Positions 24,205-33,453 of a stretch of DNA of 35,065 nt are shown here, one piece after another. The stretch's first letter is position 1; each line of letters starts with the position of its first letter. The DNA is from CAYLNH01 sp964384625. Its GTDB lineage: Bacteria > Verrucomicrobiota > Lentisphaeria > JABSQK01. The notes below the pieces were generated by a model that was not told the DNA's origin, did no database searches, and worked only from the letters and a program-made list of their open reading frames with translations. The stretch covers positions 1 to 35,065 of the forward strand of contig CAYLNH010000041.1 of assembly GCA_964384625.1 (NCBI GenBank), read 5' to 3'. A program made the translations under genes and the position numbers.

Positions 24205-24234
24205 TCGTTGTCTTGATCGTTGTCTCCAATCGCC
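24205..24234 (+). repeat. Left terminal inverted repeat of the IVS-like element
   Basis: TCGTTGTCTTGATCGTTGTC (24205-24224) is followed by TCC and AATCGCC. The first 20 bases contain the direct repeat TCGTTGTC twice, 4 bp apart. The reverse complement is at 25041-25070. Confidence 0.9.
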
Positions 24235-24254
24235 AGAACCAAAGGACGTGATCT

Positions 24255-25025
24255 GTGGAACCAAGGCTTGGACATGAGAAACTGCATGTTTACGGACACG
24301 CTATCTCTTTCGTCAATATAGCCCAACGTTGGCTCACAGAAGTGCCAACCTCGTACGCCGTTCACGACCAACTCTCCCGGGCGAGCGAAAGCATGCCCCT
24401 GCGAATCGCGGATGGCAACAGCAGGCGCTCCCCTGAACAGAAGGCCACCCAACTCGACTATGCCCATGGGTCCGCCCTTGAGTGTGCTGCTTGCGCAGAC
24501 GTTCTCTCCACACGATCGCTCATCGATCCCAGGGCGACGCGCGAAGGCAAGGAACTGCTGAATGCTGTCGTCAAGATGCTTGTGGGCCTTCGAAGGCACA
24601 CCGAGTCCCAGATTCGCGATGAGGAAGCGGAGTACGAAGTACCCGACCAAACCCCACTCTTCTCGCACGAAGACCTAGATGTCTACCAGACCGCATTGGC
24701 TGCCATTACCCCATTGGACGAAGCCCTGGCCCGATACTCCGGGCCCACGCGGAATGCACGCATGCTCGACAGAGCGGCAACCTCAATGATCCTCAATATA
24801 GCCGAGGGCAACGGACGCTACACACGAGATGACCATGCTCGCTTCCTCGATATCGCTCGAACTGCAACACTCAAGTCAGCTGCCACACTCGATGTCATGT
24901 GCGCCTCGGGACATCTGGAAACGGAGATCGTAGAACAATGCAAGATGCCTCTGGCCCGCGTAGTTTCGATGCTGATCGCTCTTCAAGCAAGCGCGACTGC
25001 GGACACCCCAAATGAGTACTACTGA
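24255..25025 (+). CDS. Tandem-duplicated four-helix-bundle protein, S23/23S rRNA IVS family
   Basis: A 256-residue protein starting with GTG; AAAGGA (24241-24246) lies 8 nt upstream. It consists of two copies of the four-helix-bundle S23 domain (PF05635-type, normally ~115-130 residues). Copy 1, ~5-118: LGHEKLHVYGHAISF, then DQLSRASESMPLRIADGNSR and LDYAHGSALECAACADVL. Copy 2, ~135-250: FSHEDLDVYQTALAA, then MLDRAATSMILNIAEGNGRY and FLDIARTATLKSAATLDVM. Copy 2 keeps the family N-I-A-E-G core; copy 1 has R-I-A-D-G. Such proteins are encoded by intervening sequences in 23S rRNA genes and by stand-alone loci; their function is poorly known. The gene is bracketed by inverted repeats and is less GC-rich than its neighbours. 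Confidence 0.85.
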   Translation: MEPRLGHEKLHVYGHAISFVNIAQRWLTEVPTSYAVHDQLSRASESMPLRIADGNSRRSPEQKATQLDYAHGSALECAACADVLSTRSLIDPRATREGKELLNAVVKMLVGLRRHTESQIRDEEAEYEVPDQTPLFSHEDLDVYQTALAAITPLDEALARYSGPTRNARMLDRAATSMILNIAEGNGRYTRDDHARFLDIARTATLKSAATLDVMCASGHLETEIVEQCKMPLARVVSMLIALQASATADTPNEYY

Positions 25026-25040
25026 GCAGAGCCACGCATA

Positions 25041-25070
25041 GGCGATTTTTGACAACGATCAAGACAACGA
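25041..25070 (-). repeat. Right terminal inverted repeat of the IVS-like element
   Basis: GGCGATT, TTT, then GACAACGATCAAGACAACGA (25051-25070), the exact reverse complement of 24205-24224. It ends just before the ribosome site (GGAGG near 25080) of the next gene. Confidence 0.9.
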
Positions 25071-25092
25071 GAAGAGACTGGAGGAAAAGAAC

Positions 25093-28000
25093 ATGAGACT
25101 ACGTGCCCTCGCTTTCATACTGCTCGCCCCGTTCGCGCTGCTGGCGGGCGAGACCATCACCATCGGCAAGTCCGAGACCGCCGGTATCTGCGGCTATCGC
25201 GCGTTGTGGGACACACCGATCATAACATCGCCCGATGGTGTCCGCAAAGCGACGGACGGTAAGATTAAGGATCGCGGCCAGACCGCACCGTGGAATCTGA
25301 AGCAACGCGACAACGGCGCAAAACCGGCAGCGATTGCCTTCGACGCCATCCATCGGCATCTACTGGTCCGTTTCCCGGGTGCCGCCGAACAGATCGCCGC
25401 CAAGCTGAAGGAAGGCTACACCATCAAGAAGGTCGAGCTCGTCCTGCCGTTCAAGGACGAAGAGCTCTGGCCAGAGGGCAGCAGCAACTGGGTCCCCCCG
25501 GAAGGCGGCTATCAGTACCGGGCCAACTGGGGCGTCGACAAACTGTACCGCAAAGAACGCCCAACCTGGCACGCCGTTGCATGGGCCGTACGCAAGCCGT
25601 GGAAGGCCGACCCCAAACATGGACCGACCTACAACGCCTACATCAACGGCGCCGGCTACTGGAGCCGCTTTGGCGCCTCCAGCCCCGAAGGCGATCGCAT
25701 CGACCAACGCTTCGGCCCCGCGCCGGTCAATTACAAACAACCCGCCGGTAAGATGGATATCACTCCCGTCCTGACAGACAAAGCCTTCGGCGACACCGTC
25801 GCGATGCGATTACGGCACCTCGCCGACTGCGGCTTCGTCGTCCGAAAATGGGAAACCTACGATCACCGGTACTTCGGCGGCGTCTACGAATGGGCTACGG
25901 CAACGGGGCCGCGCGCCATCATCATCGACCAGCCGAAACTCATCGTGACCGTCGAGGAAGGCAACGCCCCGGAACTCGGCGAACTGCCGCCGAAGACCAA
26001 CATCGCGGCACTCGCGGAGACGCTGCAGGCGCAGGGCGGAGCACGCCCGACGGCCGTCATGCCGAGCCGCAAACAGCTCAAGCAATACGTCGATACCTAC
26101 GCCGTCCGCAAGCCAGAGTGGATGCCGGCCTGGCAATGGCAGCGGGTACAGCAGATGCTGAAGATTCAGTACGGCGAGAACGCGGCCGCCGAACCCTTCT
26201 GGTACCAGTTCGTCCCCGGCTATATCAAGGGACGCTACCGCGGCATGAACAAGAAGAACCCGCGCCGCGCCGACGGCTGGATCATCGGCGGGCTCGACCC
26301 GCAGGACATCTACGAAGCCTGGGTTGACCAGACATTGGGCCAGCCCTACCGCGGCTGGCACGGCTTCAGCGCGTCCAAGGAACTCCTCCCGTGGTTCATG
26401 TATCGCGACGCCATGCCCGCGCCTTGCAGGCAGTGGTTCAAAGACTACTGGACCGCCTGGCTGCTGCCCGATCGCGAAACGTCGAAGGACCTCTTCCCGC
26501 CGGTCGCGAAGCAGGACGGCAAGATGATCCATCCCATGTATGATCAGTTGAAGAAGGGCAGTAACACCGGCGCCAAGATCAAAGGCGACTCCTACTACCA
26601 CAAGACCGGGGACTGGCGCGGCAACAAGAGCTTTTACCGCTCCGGCTTTAACTACACCATGAGCACGACCAACTTCAACAACACCGCGTCCATGGGTTGC
26701 CTTCTCGGCGGCGCCATCATCAACAGCAAACGCGCTCTGGCGGACGGCCGCCACGGTCAGGCGCATTGGCCGCTGCGTACGTGGACCTGGTTCGACGGCA
26801 GTACGCAGGAAGAGATTGACGACTACTATTTCGCCATCACCGTCAAGGCCCAGAAGATGATCATGGACTTCGGCCCGGACGTCACCGACCGGTTGCTCGG
26901 ACGTTCGCAACTGCTCAAGTCGATGACCATGATCACGGACGCCTACCACCCCGGTTTGCGCCGCTACATTGCCGGTGCCGCGCGTACGGCGCCGCACTAT
27001 CGCGTCTGCACCCAGGACGGCCTGTACGCCGTGCTCAACACACTGAGCAGAACCGGCACGTTCACCGATGTCGGCACGAAAGACACGCCGGAGCACTTCA
27101 AGAGCTTCGGCCACGAACTGCCCATGGGCCAGGTCGCGCAACAGGCCACCCGCAGCCCGTTCGCGCCGCAATGGTTCCAGCATGTCATCGACGAAAAACC
27201 CCTGCCCTACGAGACGACGGCGACGTTCAAGCAGTGGGGCGCCCACGTTGAACACCCGATCTATCGCCGCACCTACCTCGGCAGAAACTTCGGCCTGTAC
27301 AGCTGCACCAACGGCTGGGGCTTCCTGCCGGCCATCGCCCAATGGCGGCGCAAAGCAGAAGTGCCGAAAACCAGCAGAGAGCTGGGCACGATGTTCATGC
27401 GCTTCGGCATCAACGACACGCGCATGGTCAATGACGCCCACGGCTGGATTGTGCCGTACGGCAACCAGGCAATCCTGCAGGACGGCCCGCGCCTGATCGT
27501 CTCAGCCAGCGCCAATCCGTATTCCAACTGGATCAACGAGAAACGGAAGATCACCAGCCTGCAGTCGACGCTGGCCTTCTGCAACTATGAGAAACCGGCG
27601 CCCACATGGAAGATCCATGTTGACGGCAAAGCCGTCACGGCGCTGCCGAAATCCGTCAAGGCCGGCCAGAAGATCACCATCCACGACGGCGTCACCTATA
27701 TCGGCATCATTCCCCTGCCCTCCGCCGACCTGGGCTGCACCGACGATGTCGTGATCCGCCAAGGCACGCGACAGACCATGCAGAAATCCTACCATCTGCA
27801 GACTGCGTTGCTGATCGACAACTACGCGCTCAAACAAGAAGCTCCGCTAAAGAAAAACGCCGACTGGAAGGCTGTGGACACAGCGCACACCGGCTTCGTC
27901 GTCGAGTTCGGCGACGTTGATCAATACGGCAGTTTCGCCGCGTTCCAGAAGCATTTCCACACGACGACACTCAAGACCTCCTTCGACAAAGCCAAGGCCC

Positions 28001-28629
28001 TGCACGAAATCCAATACACCAGCGGCAAGGACCTCCTTGAAATGGGCGCGACGACGACGTGGACCGAAAAGACCAAGATCAACGAAGCAATCCCCTACCA
28101 GAAGGTCAACGGCAAGAGCCCCTATCCCGCGTACGATGTCAATCGTGAGTCCAATTTCTGCATGCAGGCAAAGACCGGCAAGCTCGAGAAGAACGGCGCC
28201 ACGCTCCGCTGTACCATGGGACGGATCGGTTTTCTCTTGTGCGACCCGGTCAGCAAGAGTGTCGGCGGCCACAACGTGCTGGCGGAGCTGAGCAACTACC
28301 AACTCAAGACACCCGGCGGCATCGAAGTCGCTGCCGACGGGAAAGTTTCCCTGTGCTTCGTCGATGTCGAACCCGAGCAGAAACGGATTGTCATCAACGA
28401 GGCCTTCCTCGCCGACCAAGCGAACGAAAAGGACGCCGCCAACGCCATGCTGCTGTTCGGCGTACCCGAGGGATACACCGTGCATTTTAACGGCAACCTG
28501 GTCGTTACGCCTGAAACCGCTGACATCAACGGTCGGCAGGCTCTCGTGGTTCCGTTCAATGGCCGGATGCCGGCCGACATTGCTCGACGCTATACCGATG
28601 CAATGACCGCCCTGGCTCCAGCCCAATAA
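25093..28629 (+). CDS. Large secreted protein of unknown family, probable polysaccharide-active
   Basis: A 1178-residue protein with a clear signal peptide (MRLRALAFILLAPFALLAG) and a good ribosome site (GGAGG). I do not recognise a family. The N-terminal ~290 residues look beta-rich with many Trp and Gly (GYQYRANWGVDKLY, YINGAGYWSRFGASS), possibly a carbohydrate-binding or structural domain. Residues ~340-760 are Trp/His-rich and helical (AWQWQRVQQMLKIQYGENAA, TSTNFNNT-like FNNTASMGCLLGGAIIN, STQEEIDDYYFAITVKAQKM, HPGLRRYIAGAA), compatible with an alpha/alpha-toroid as in polysaccharide lyases. The last ~400 residues are beta-rich (GHNVLAELSNYQLKTPGGIE). It lies between the GH42-like and heparinase-like genes, which supports a role in the same polysaccharide pathway. 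The function is not established. Confidence 0.6.
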   Translation: MRLRALAFILLAPFALLAGETITIGKSETAGICGYRALWDTPIITSPDGVRKATDGKIKDRGQTAPWNLKQRDNGAKPAAIAFDAIHRHLLVRFPGAAEQIAAKLKEGYTIKKVELVLPFKDEELWPEGSSNWVPPEGGYQYRANWGVDKLYRKERPTWHAVAWAVRKPWKADPKHGPTYNAYINGAGYWSRFGASSPEGDRIDQRFGPAPVNYKQPAGKMDITPVLTDKAFGDTVAMRLRHLADCGFVVRKWETYDHRYFGGVYEWATATGPRAIIIDQPKLIVTVEEGNAPELGELPPKTNIAALAETLQAQGGARPTAVMPSRKQLKQYVDTYAVRKPEWMPAWQWQRVQQMLKIQYGENAAAEPFWYQFVPGYIKGRYRGMNKKNPRRADGWIIGGLDPQDIYEAWVDQTLGQPYRGWHGFSASKELLPWFMYRDAMPAPCRQWFKDYWTAWLLPDRETSKDLFPPVAKQDGKMIHPMYDQLKKGSNTGAKIKGDSYYHKTGDWRGNKSFYRSGFNYTMSTTNFNNTASMGCLLGGAIINSKRALADGRHGQAHWPLRTWTWFDGSTQEEIDDYYFAITVKAQKMIMDFGPDVTDRLLGRSQLLKSMTMITDAYHPGLRRYIAGAARTAPHYRVCTQDGLYAVLNTLSRTGTFTDVGTKDTPEHFKSFGHELPMGQVAQQATRSPFAPQWFQHVIDEKPLPYETTATFKQWGAHVEHPIYRRTYLGRNFGLYSCTNGWGFLPAIAQWRRKAEVPKTSRELGTMFMRFGINDTRMVNDAHGWIVPYGNQAILQDGPRLIVSASANPYSNWINEKRKITSLQSTLAFCNYEKPAPTWKIHVDGKAVTALPKSVKAGQKITIHDGVTYIGIIPLPSADLGCTDDVVIRQGTRQTMQKSYHLQTALLIDNYALKQEAPLKKNADWKAVDTAHTGFVVEFGDVDQYGSFAAFQKHFHTTTLKTSFDKAKALHEIQYTSGKDLLEMGATTTWTEKTKINEAIPYQKVNGKSPYPAYDVNRESNFCMQAKTGKLEKNGATLRCTMGRIGFLLCDPVSKSVGGHNVLAELSNYQLKTPGGIEVAADGKVSLCFVDVEPEQKRIVINEAFLADQANEKDAANAMLLFGVPEGYTVHFNGNLVVTPETADINGRQALVVPFNGRMPADIARRYTDAMTALAPAQ

Positions 28630-28668
28630 TCTAATCATTACCGTTGATGACCAAACAAGGAGTCCATC

Positions 28669-31600
28669 ATGGTTACTCTGAATAAGCTCGGAATACTGGC
28701 TCTCGCTCTGCTGAGTGCCGGTTTGATTGCCGACCCGATTACAATTAAAGACTGGACCGGCCGCGGGTTCGCCCCAGACCTGGTAAACTACAAGATCAAG
28801 ATGCCAGAGAACGGCGGCAAAACGATCCGTGTAATCGACGCCGACGGCAGGTCGCTGCCCGTACAGATTACACCAGCGGCCAAAGGCCAGGCCACGCTGA
28901 GCTTCGTCGCCGAAGTAGCTCCCGGCGGAACAGCAAAATACGAACTGCGCAACGGCGGACCGGCCGCCAAGCCGGCAGTCACCGTGAGCAAGGAAGGCGG
29001 CGCGTTGATTCTTTCCAACCAGATGCTCGCCGTCAAGCTGCCCGCTCCGATGGAGAACGCCTATGACCAGCCCGTTGCGGCCAATACTCTGCCGGCGCCG
29101 ATCACTGCCTTCCGCGGTACAGACGGCAATTGGCGAGGGGCAGCATCGATCCTCACCAAGCGCGCCGTGAAGAAGCTCAGTATCAAGCAGACAGCCAACG
29201 GTCCCGTGTTCGTGGAAACGCTGTACCGACTGGACTACGCCGAGGGCGGCTATTGGGAAGTACGTGTCCGTGTCACCGATCGCGCGCCATTTGCCAAAGT
29301 CACAGAGGAGTATGATCTGGCCGGCCCGAAGAACCAGCACTACTGGCAACTCGACATATCCAAAGGCTGGAACGCGGATGCCGCCGAGCACATGTTCGTT
29401 GCCGGCCAGGGGTACGGCCCGGTCAAATATCCCACTCTTGCGAAAGAGGAAAAGACGCGTGCTTCCGGTCCCAGTGTCGGCGCCGAATTTCCGGGCGGCG
29501 GCGGCGCCCCCACGCGCTGCATCCACCATGACTCCTGCTGGGGTTCCCGCTACGTGTCCTACTACGGCATCCACAACGCCGACGCGCGCAAGGCGAATCC
29601 GGACAACTATCCGCTGGCAATCGTGGCGCCGCTGCACAAGGGCGCCTGGCGACGGGCGAACAGCATCAACGTCTACGTCAAGAACAACCAGGCCACGATG
29701 CGCTTCCCGCTGGATGTCGCGCCGATCTCATGGAAGAACGAGCCGGCATCCGATGTCTCACCGTTCTCCTGCCACGAACACGATCCGTCCCTGCCCGTCA
29801 GCACCGGTCGCCGTGTCTGGGCTTTGGTATTGGCCAAGCCTACGAGGCTGGTCGACGGCTATGGCAAGAAGAAGACTCTCGGCATCGGCTATGCCGTGCG
29901 CGATCTCTACGGCATGGTCGGTCTGGATCGCTACAAGGACTTTGTCCTCGAGTGGCCGGACAAGAAGGTCGAGTACCCGCGCGTTTTCATTACGCCGAAA
30001 AAGGCCGATAAGTACCGGAAAGCGGTTGCCGCCAATCCGAAGTTTCCGCTGCTGCCGTGGCTGAAGAAATATTACTGGTTCACGCAGGACGACGCGGTCG
30101 CCGCCAAGGAAGTGAAGGAGGTCCACAAGCAGCTGCACAGAAACGTGGACTACATCATCAAAGCGCTCTCCATTCACCATCACCACACCTTGGCGCACTA
30201 CGGCGAACCGATCGGTCACGCTGAATCCATCCTGTCCTGGCCGAAACTGCCGGCTGCCGACCGCAAGCAGATCCGGGCGCGGCTGGCGCTGCTGGCATAC
30301 CTCCTTGTCGAACCGGATGTAACCAGCGCCGGCAACAGTTCGCACCACGGCAATCCGAACATGGGCATCTCGCGACTGATGGACCGCAGCAACGTTGCGG
30401 CACTGATTCCGGACCATCCGATGCACAAGCAGTGGAGTGAGTACATGGCTTCCTTCATGGCGTACAAAACCGGAAGCTTCATGGCGCCCGCGGGCGCCTG
30501 GTTCGAATACGGCGCCAGCTATCACATGCACGGCTACAGCAAGATCCTTCGCGGCATGGCCGGCGTTTTCAGCGATAACGCCTCACCGAGTGACCTGCTG
30601 TGGAACTACCATCGCGTGGACTTCGACTATTACATGAACCTCCTTTCGCCGATGGACCCGCGCTACGGCGCTCGCACGATTCCTGGGATGGCCAACGCCA
30701 CCACGGGATCCGGGCCGCAGTTCATCCAGTCCATGGGACTGGCCGACGACCGCGACCCTGCCTTCGCCGCCGAGCAATACTGGGCCTGGATTGAGAGCGG
30801 CAAATTCGTCAAAGGCGCCGACGCGGTCACGCTCTTCGCCATGGCGCGTCCGTGGATCAAGCCGAAAGCACCGAAGTTGACCAGCCGCAGTTACCCCGGG
30901 TTCGGCGTCGTCTTCCGCGCGCACCAGGGCCAGGACGAAACCTGCCTCTACCTGCGCAGCGGCTACCTCTGGAGCCACTGGAGTCAGGACCAAGGGAACC
31001 TGCTGCTCTACTCCAAAGGCGCGGTCCTGCTGCCGCCGCAGCCGTACCAGTACGGCGGACCGAAGGACAAGAGTTTTCCGGACAAGAACTTCATGCGTTT
31101 CGGCGCACCGACCAATGATCTGCCGCACGACTGGGCCGACAGCAACATTCTGGACACGGCCTTCGGCCCGACGGTCGACTACGCCTGGTCGTCCACCGGC
31201 TATCCCGACTGGTTTATCAATCCCGGCTCGCGCCCCCGCTGGAACGGCCCCCGCAAACTGGTCGAGGGCATGAACCAGAAAGAAGGCGCGTTCACGTGGA
31301 ATCGGCAGGTGATGTTCCTCAAAGGCAAGACCGCGAAGAGCCCCAACTACTTCGTCATCCGTGACACAACGACCGGTGAAGGCAGGTTGGCAAGCTGGTT
31401 CAACTTGAACTTCCTCGGCACCAAGGAGCATGTGAAGGTCAACGGCGCCAAGGTGACGGTCGACTCGGAATGGCCCACGGATCTCAACGTGCTCTTCCTC
31501 GATCGCAAAGATCCGAAGCCCGAGATCCACGAAAACCCCACGAGACTGTCCCCGGACTACAACTACAAGCTTGTCGGCAAGAAGGCCGGAGTCCCCATCT

Positions 31601-32460
31601 CGCGTGACTGGGTGACCCAAAAAGGCCAGCCGGCGACAGCCAAAGTCAACAAATGGGGCCAGGCAAAATTCGGTGGCGGCATTGAGCGCCAGGTCCAACT
31701 GCGCGTCCAAAGCAAGCCCGGCCAGGAAGTGGCCTGGGTGCTCTATCCCCGCGGCGCCGGCGAAACTGCGCCAAAGGCGAAGCAACTCGCACCCGGCGTT
31801 ACCAAGGTAACCACCTCCGAGAGCACGGACTACGTCTTCCTCGCACCGAAGCCGCTAACCTATAAAGGCGAAGGCGTCGAGTTCGCCGGTCTGGCCGGTG
31901 CGGTCCGCGTTCGCCAGAACGGCAAAGTGACGCTCGTACTCTCCGGCGGCCCGGGCAAGGTCGGCTACAAGGGCACGGTCGTCGAAGGTGCGGCGCCGTT
32001 TGAGAAGACGATCACCGGCAAGAAGGTTGAGACGATTGCCAAGCCAACGTGGAAGATCGACAGCACGCAGCCCGCGATTTCAGAGAAAGGAAACGCCATT
32101 CGGTTTGTCTGTGCCGAACGCAAGTACGTGGAATTGACTAAAGGCAATGTCGGCGTCCGCGGCATGGGCCCGTTCGACCTGACGTTTACGCCGAACGGCA
32201 TCACCGGCACGGTTGATGGAGACATTCGCACGATCGTGACGACCTGGCCGGAAAACATCACGCGGCCTGCGTACAGCATGGACGGCGTGCGCTGGTATGC
32301 GGGGTTCGCCGACGAACACTCCATCTACAAAGGCACGAAAGCGCCGCAATTCGCCATCGCCATGGGCGTAACCGCGGGCCAGCACAAAGTGAGTATCCAC
32401 GAATGGACCTGGCCGGCCATGCCGCCGGCGCCCAGGCAACGACGTATTACCGTGAAGTAG
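28669..32460 (+). CDS. Secreted heparinase II/III-like polysaccharide lyase-type protein
   Basis: A 1263-residue protein with a signal peptide (to about residue 21, ending AGLIA) and AAGGAG before the ATG. After an N-terminal beta-domain, residues ~460-720 are a helical toroid: SAGNSSHHGNPNMGISRLMD near 555 carries the Asn/His-rich loop and EYGASYHMHGYSKILRGM near 612 the Tyr/His segment seen in lyases. Residues ~745-900 resemble the heparinase II/III beta-sandwich (YPGFGVVFRAHQGQDETCLY, LWSHWSQDQGNLLLYSKGAV), where the family has F-R-S-G and H-x-x-x-D-x-G-x-F-x-x-Y motifs. Together this suggests a uronic-acid polysaccharide lyase (heparin, alginate or similar), but the active-site assignment is tentative. 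The gene is followed after 8 bp by a GH43 gene. Confidence 0.7.
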   Translation: MVTLNKLGILALALLSAGLIADPITIKDWTGRGFAPDLVNYKIKMPENGGKTIRVIDADGRSLPVQITPAAKGQATLSFVAEVAPGGTAKYELRNGGPAAKPAVTVSKEGGALILSNQMLAVKLPAPMENAYDQPVAANTLPAPITAFRGTDGNWRGAASILTKRAVKKLSIKQTANGPVFVETLYRLDYAEGGYWEVRVRVTDRAPFAKVTEEYDLAGPKNQHYWQLDISKGWNADAAEHMFVAGQGYGPVKYPTLAKEEKTRASGPSVGAEFPGGGGAPTRCIHHDSCWGSRYVSYYGIHNADARKANPDNYPLAIVAPLHKGAWRRANSINVYVKNNQATMRFPLDVAPISWKNEPASDVSPFSCHEHDPSLPVSTGRRVWALVLAKPTRLVDGYGKKKTLGIGYAVRDLYGMVGLDRYKDFVLEWPDKKVEYPRVFITPKKADKYRKAVAANPKFPLLPWLKKYYWFTQDDAVAAKEVKEVHKQLHRNVDYIIKALSIHHHHTLAHYGEPIGHAESILSWPKLPAADRKQIRARLALLAYLLVEPDVTSAGNSSHHGNPNMGISRLMDRSNVAALIPDHPMHKQWSEYMASFMAYKTGSFMAPAGAWFEYGASYHMHGYSKILRGMAGVFSDNASPSDLLWNYHRVDFDYYMNLLSPMDPRYGARTIPGMANATTGSGPQFIQSMGLADDRDPAFAAEQYWAWIESGKFVKGADAVTLFAMARPWIKPKAPKLTSRSYPGFGVVFRAHQGQDETCLYLRSGYLWSHWSQDQGNLLLYSKGAVLLPPQPYQYGGPKDKSFPDKNFMRFGAPTNDLPHDWADSNILDTAFGPTVDYAWSSTGYPDWFINPGSRPRWNGPRKLVEGMNQKEGAFTWNRQVMFLKGKTAKSPNYFVIRDTTTGEGRLASWFNLNFLGTKEHVKVNGAKVTVDSEWPTDLNVLFLDRKDPKPEIHENPTRLSPDYNYKLVGKKAGVPISRDWVTQKGQPATAKVNKWGQAKFGGGIERQVQLRVQSKPGQEVAWVLYPRGAGETAPKAKQLAPGVTKVTTSESTDYVFLAPKPLTYKGEGVEFAGLAGAVRVRQNGKVTLVLSGGPGKVGYKGTVVEGAAPFEKTITGKKVETIAKPTWKIDSTQPAISEKGNAIRFVCAERKYVELTKGNVGVRGMGPFDLTFTPNGITGTVDGDIRTIVTTWPENITRPAYSMDGVRWYAGFADEHSIYKGTKAPQFAIAMGVTAGQHKVSIHEWTWPAMPPAPRQRRITVK

Positions 32461-32468
32461 ACCCTGCG

Positions 32469-33452
32469 ATGGCAAACACGAACACACAATTCAGAAACCC
32501 CGTGCACGACGCCTATTTCGCCGACCCCTTTTGTTGGCGGCACAAAGACCTGTACTACGCCGTCGGCACGCGCAAGCCCACGCCCGCCGGAGATCGCGCA
32601 GTGCCGGTCTTGAAATCGGCAGACCTGCAGACATGGGAGGAGTTGGGGCTCGCGTTAAACATACCAGAAGAAGAGAAAGGAGGAACGTGCTTCTGGGCGC
32701 CGGAGGTCGTCTGCGTCGACGGTCGTTTCTTCATGTACTACCAGTGCTGTCCACCGGGCCGCGGCTATCACATTCGCGTCGCGATCGCGGACCGCCCGGA
32801 AGGACCATACGTCGACACCGGCACGCCGCTCACTGATCTCGAGCGCAACCCCTTTGCGATCGATGCTCATCCATTCTGCGATAGCGACGGACAGTGGCAC
32901 CTCTTCTACGCCACGGATTTTCTGGACTTCGACGATCATACATTCCGCGGCACCGCGCTGGTGGTTGATCGTTTGAAGACGATGACTGAACTCGAAGGAA
33001 ATCCGCAGTTGGTCAGGCGGGCGCATTGGCCGTGGCAACTCTACGAAGCCAACAAGACCAGCCACGGAGTTACCGCCGATTGGTATACATTGGAGGGGCC
33101 AACCGTCCGGCAGCGCGATGGCCGGTACTACTGCTTCTACTCCGGTGGATGCTTTCAGAATGATACCTACGGTGTGGACTGGCTTGAGGCAGACAGTATC
33201 GGCGGGCCGTGGCGCGAAATCGGCTGCGAACGCGGGCCGCAGTTGATGCGATCAATTCCGGGCGAAGTAATCGGGCCAGGGCATCACTCCATCGTCACCA
33301 CACCTGACGGCACTGACTATGCCGTCTACCATGCCTGGAATGCGGAAATGACCCGCCGACAGATGTGCGTGGACCGCATCGACTGGATCGACAAACGGCC
33401 TTCCATACAACGGTTCCTTTCAACCATAGAAGACGGAGCCGCAGGAGAGTAG
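32469..33452 (+). CDS. GH43-family glycoside hydrolase (cytoplasmic)
   Basis: A 327-residue five-bladed beta-propeller hydrolase. The three catalytic residues of GH43 are visible in the usual context: Asp19 (base) in YFADPFCW, Asp132 (pKa modulator) in FAIDAHPFCDSDGQWHLFYA, and Glu209 (acid) in WYTLEGPTV. FWAPEV and GHHSIVTTPDG are further family segments. GH43 enzymes act mainly on alpha-L-arabinosides or beta-D-xylosides, and some on galactans; the substrate cannot be chosen here. There is no signal peptide. The ATG at 32469, 8 bp after the preceding stop, is chosen because homology starts there; an in-frame ATG at 32403 would overlap the upstream gene. Confidence 0.88.
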   Translation: MANTNTQFRNPVHDAYFADPFCWRHKDLYYAVGTRKPTPAGDRAVPVLKSADLQTWEELGLALNIPEEEKGGTCFWAPEVVCVDGRFFMYYQCCPPGRGYHIRVAIADRPEGPYVDTGTPLTDLERNPFAIDAHPFCDSDGQWHLFYATDFLDFDDHTFRGTALVVDRLKTMTELEGNPQLVRRAHWPWQLYEANKTSHGVTADWYTLEGPTVRQRDGRYYCFYSGGCFQNDTYGVDWLEADSIGGPWREIGCERGPQLMRSIPGEVIGPGHHSIVTTPDGTDYAVYHAWNAEMTRRQMCVDRIDWIDKRPSIQRFLSTIEDGAAGE

Positions 33453-33453
33453 C

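Larger units (their letters stand above)
24205..25070 (+). mobile_element. IVS-like element: S23-family gene bounded by 30-bp inverted repeats
   Basis: An 866-bp unit bounded by inverted repeats (24205-24234 and 25041-25070) that match at 27 of 30 positions, with 20 outer positions perfect. It encodes one protein of the 23S rRNA intervening-sequence family. It sits between the GH42-like gene and the 1178-residue gene; removing it would leave a gap of about 77 bp, normal for an operon. No target-site duplication is obvious. Known 23S rRNA IVS elements also carry complementary ends that pair in RNA, but here the site is a protein-coding operon. Calling it mobile is inference from the structure. 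Confidence 0.6.

Noticed and set aside
24205..25070. Diversity-generating retroelement (the S23 fold is shared by Avd proteins)
   Set aside because: No reverse transcriptase, template repeat or variable-repeat target was found nearby.
24205..25070. Insertion sequence with transposase
   Set aside because: The only encoded protein is an S23 four-helix bundle protein without a DDE or HUH motif, and no target-site duplication was seen.
25810..27441. Long minus-strand frames opposite the 1178- and 1263-residue genes (also 27847-29637 and 30583-31785)
   Set aside because: Antisense shadows typical of GC-rich coding DNA; no ribosome sites or recognisable motifs.
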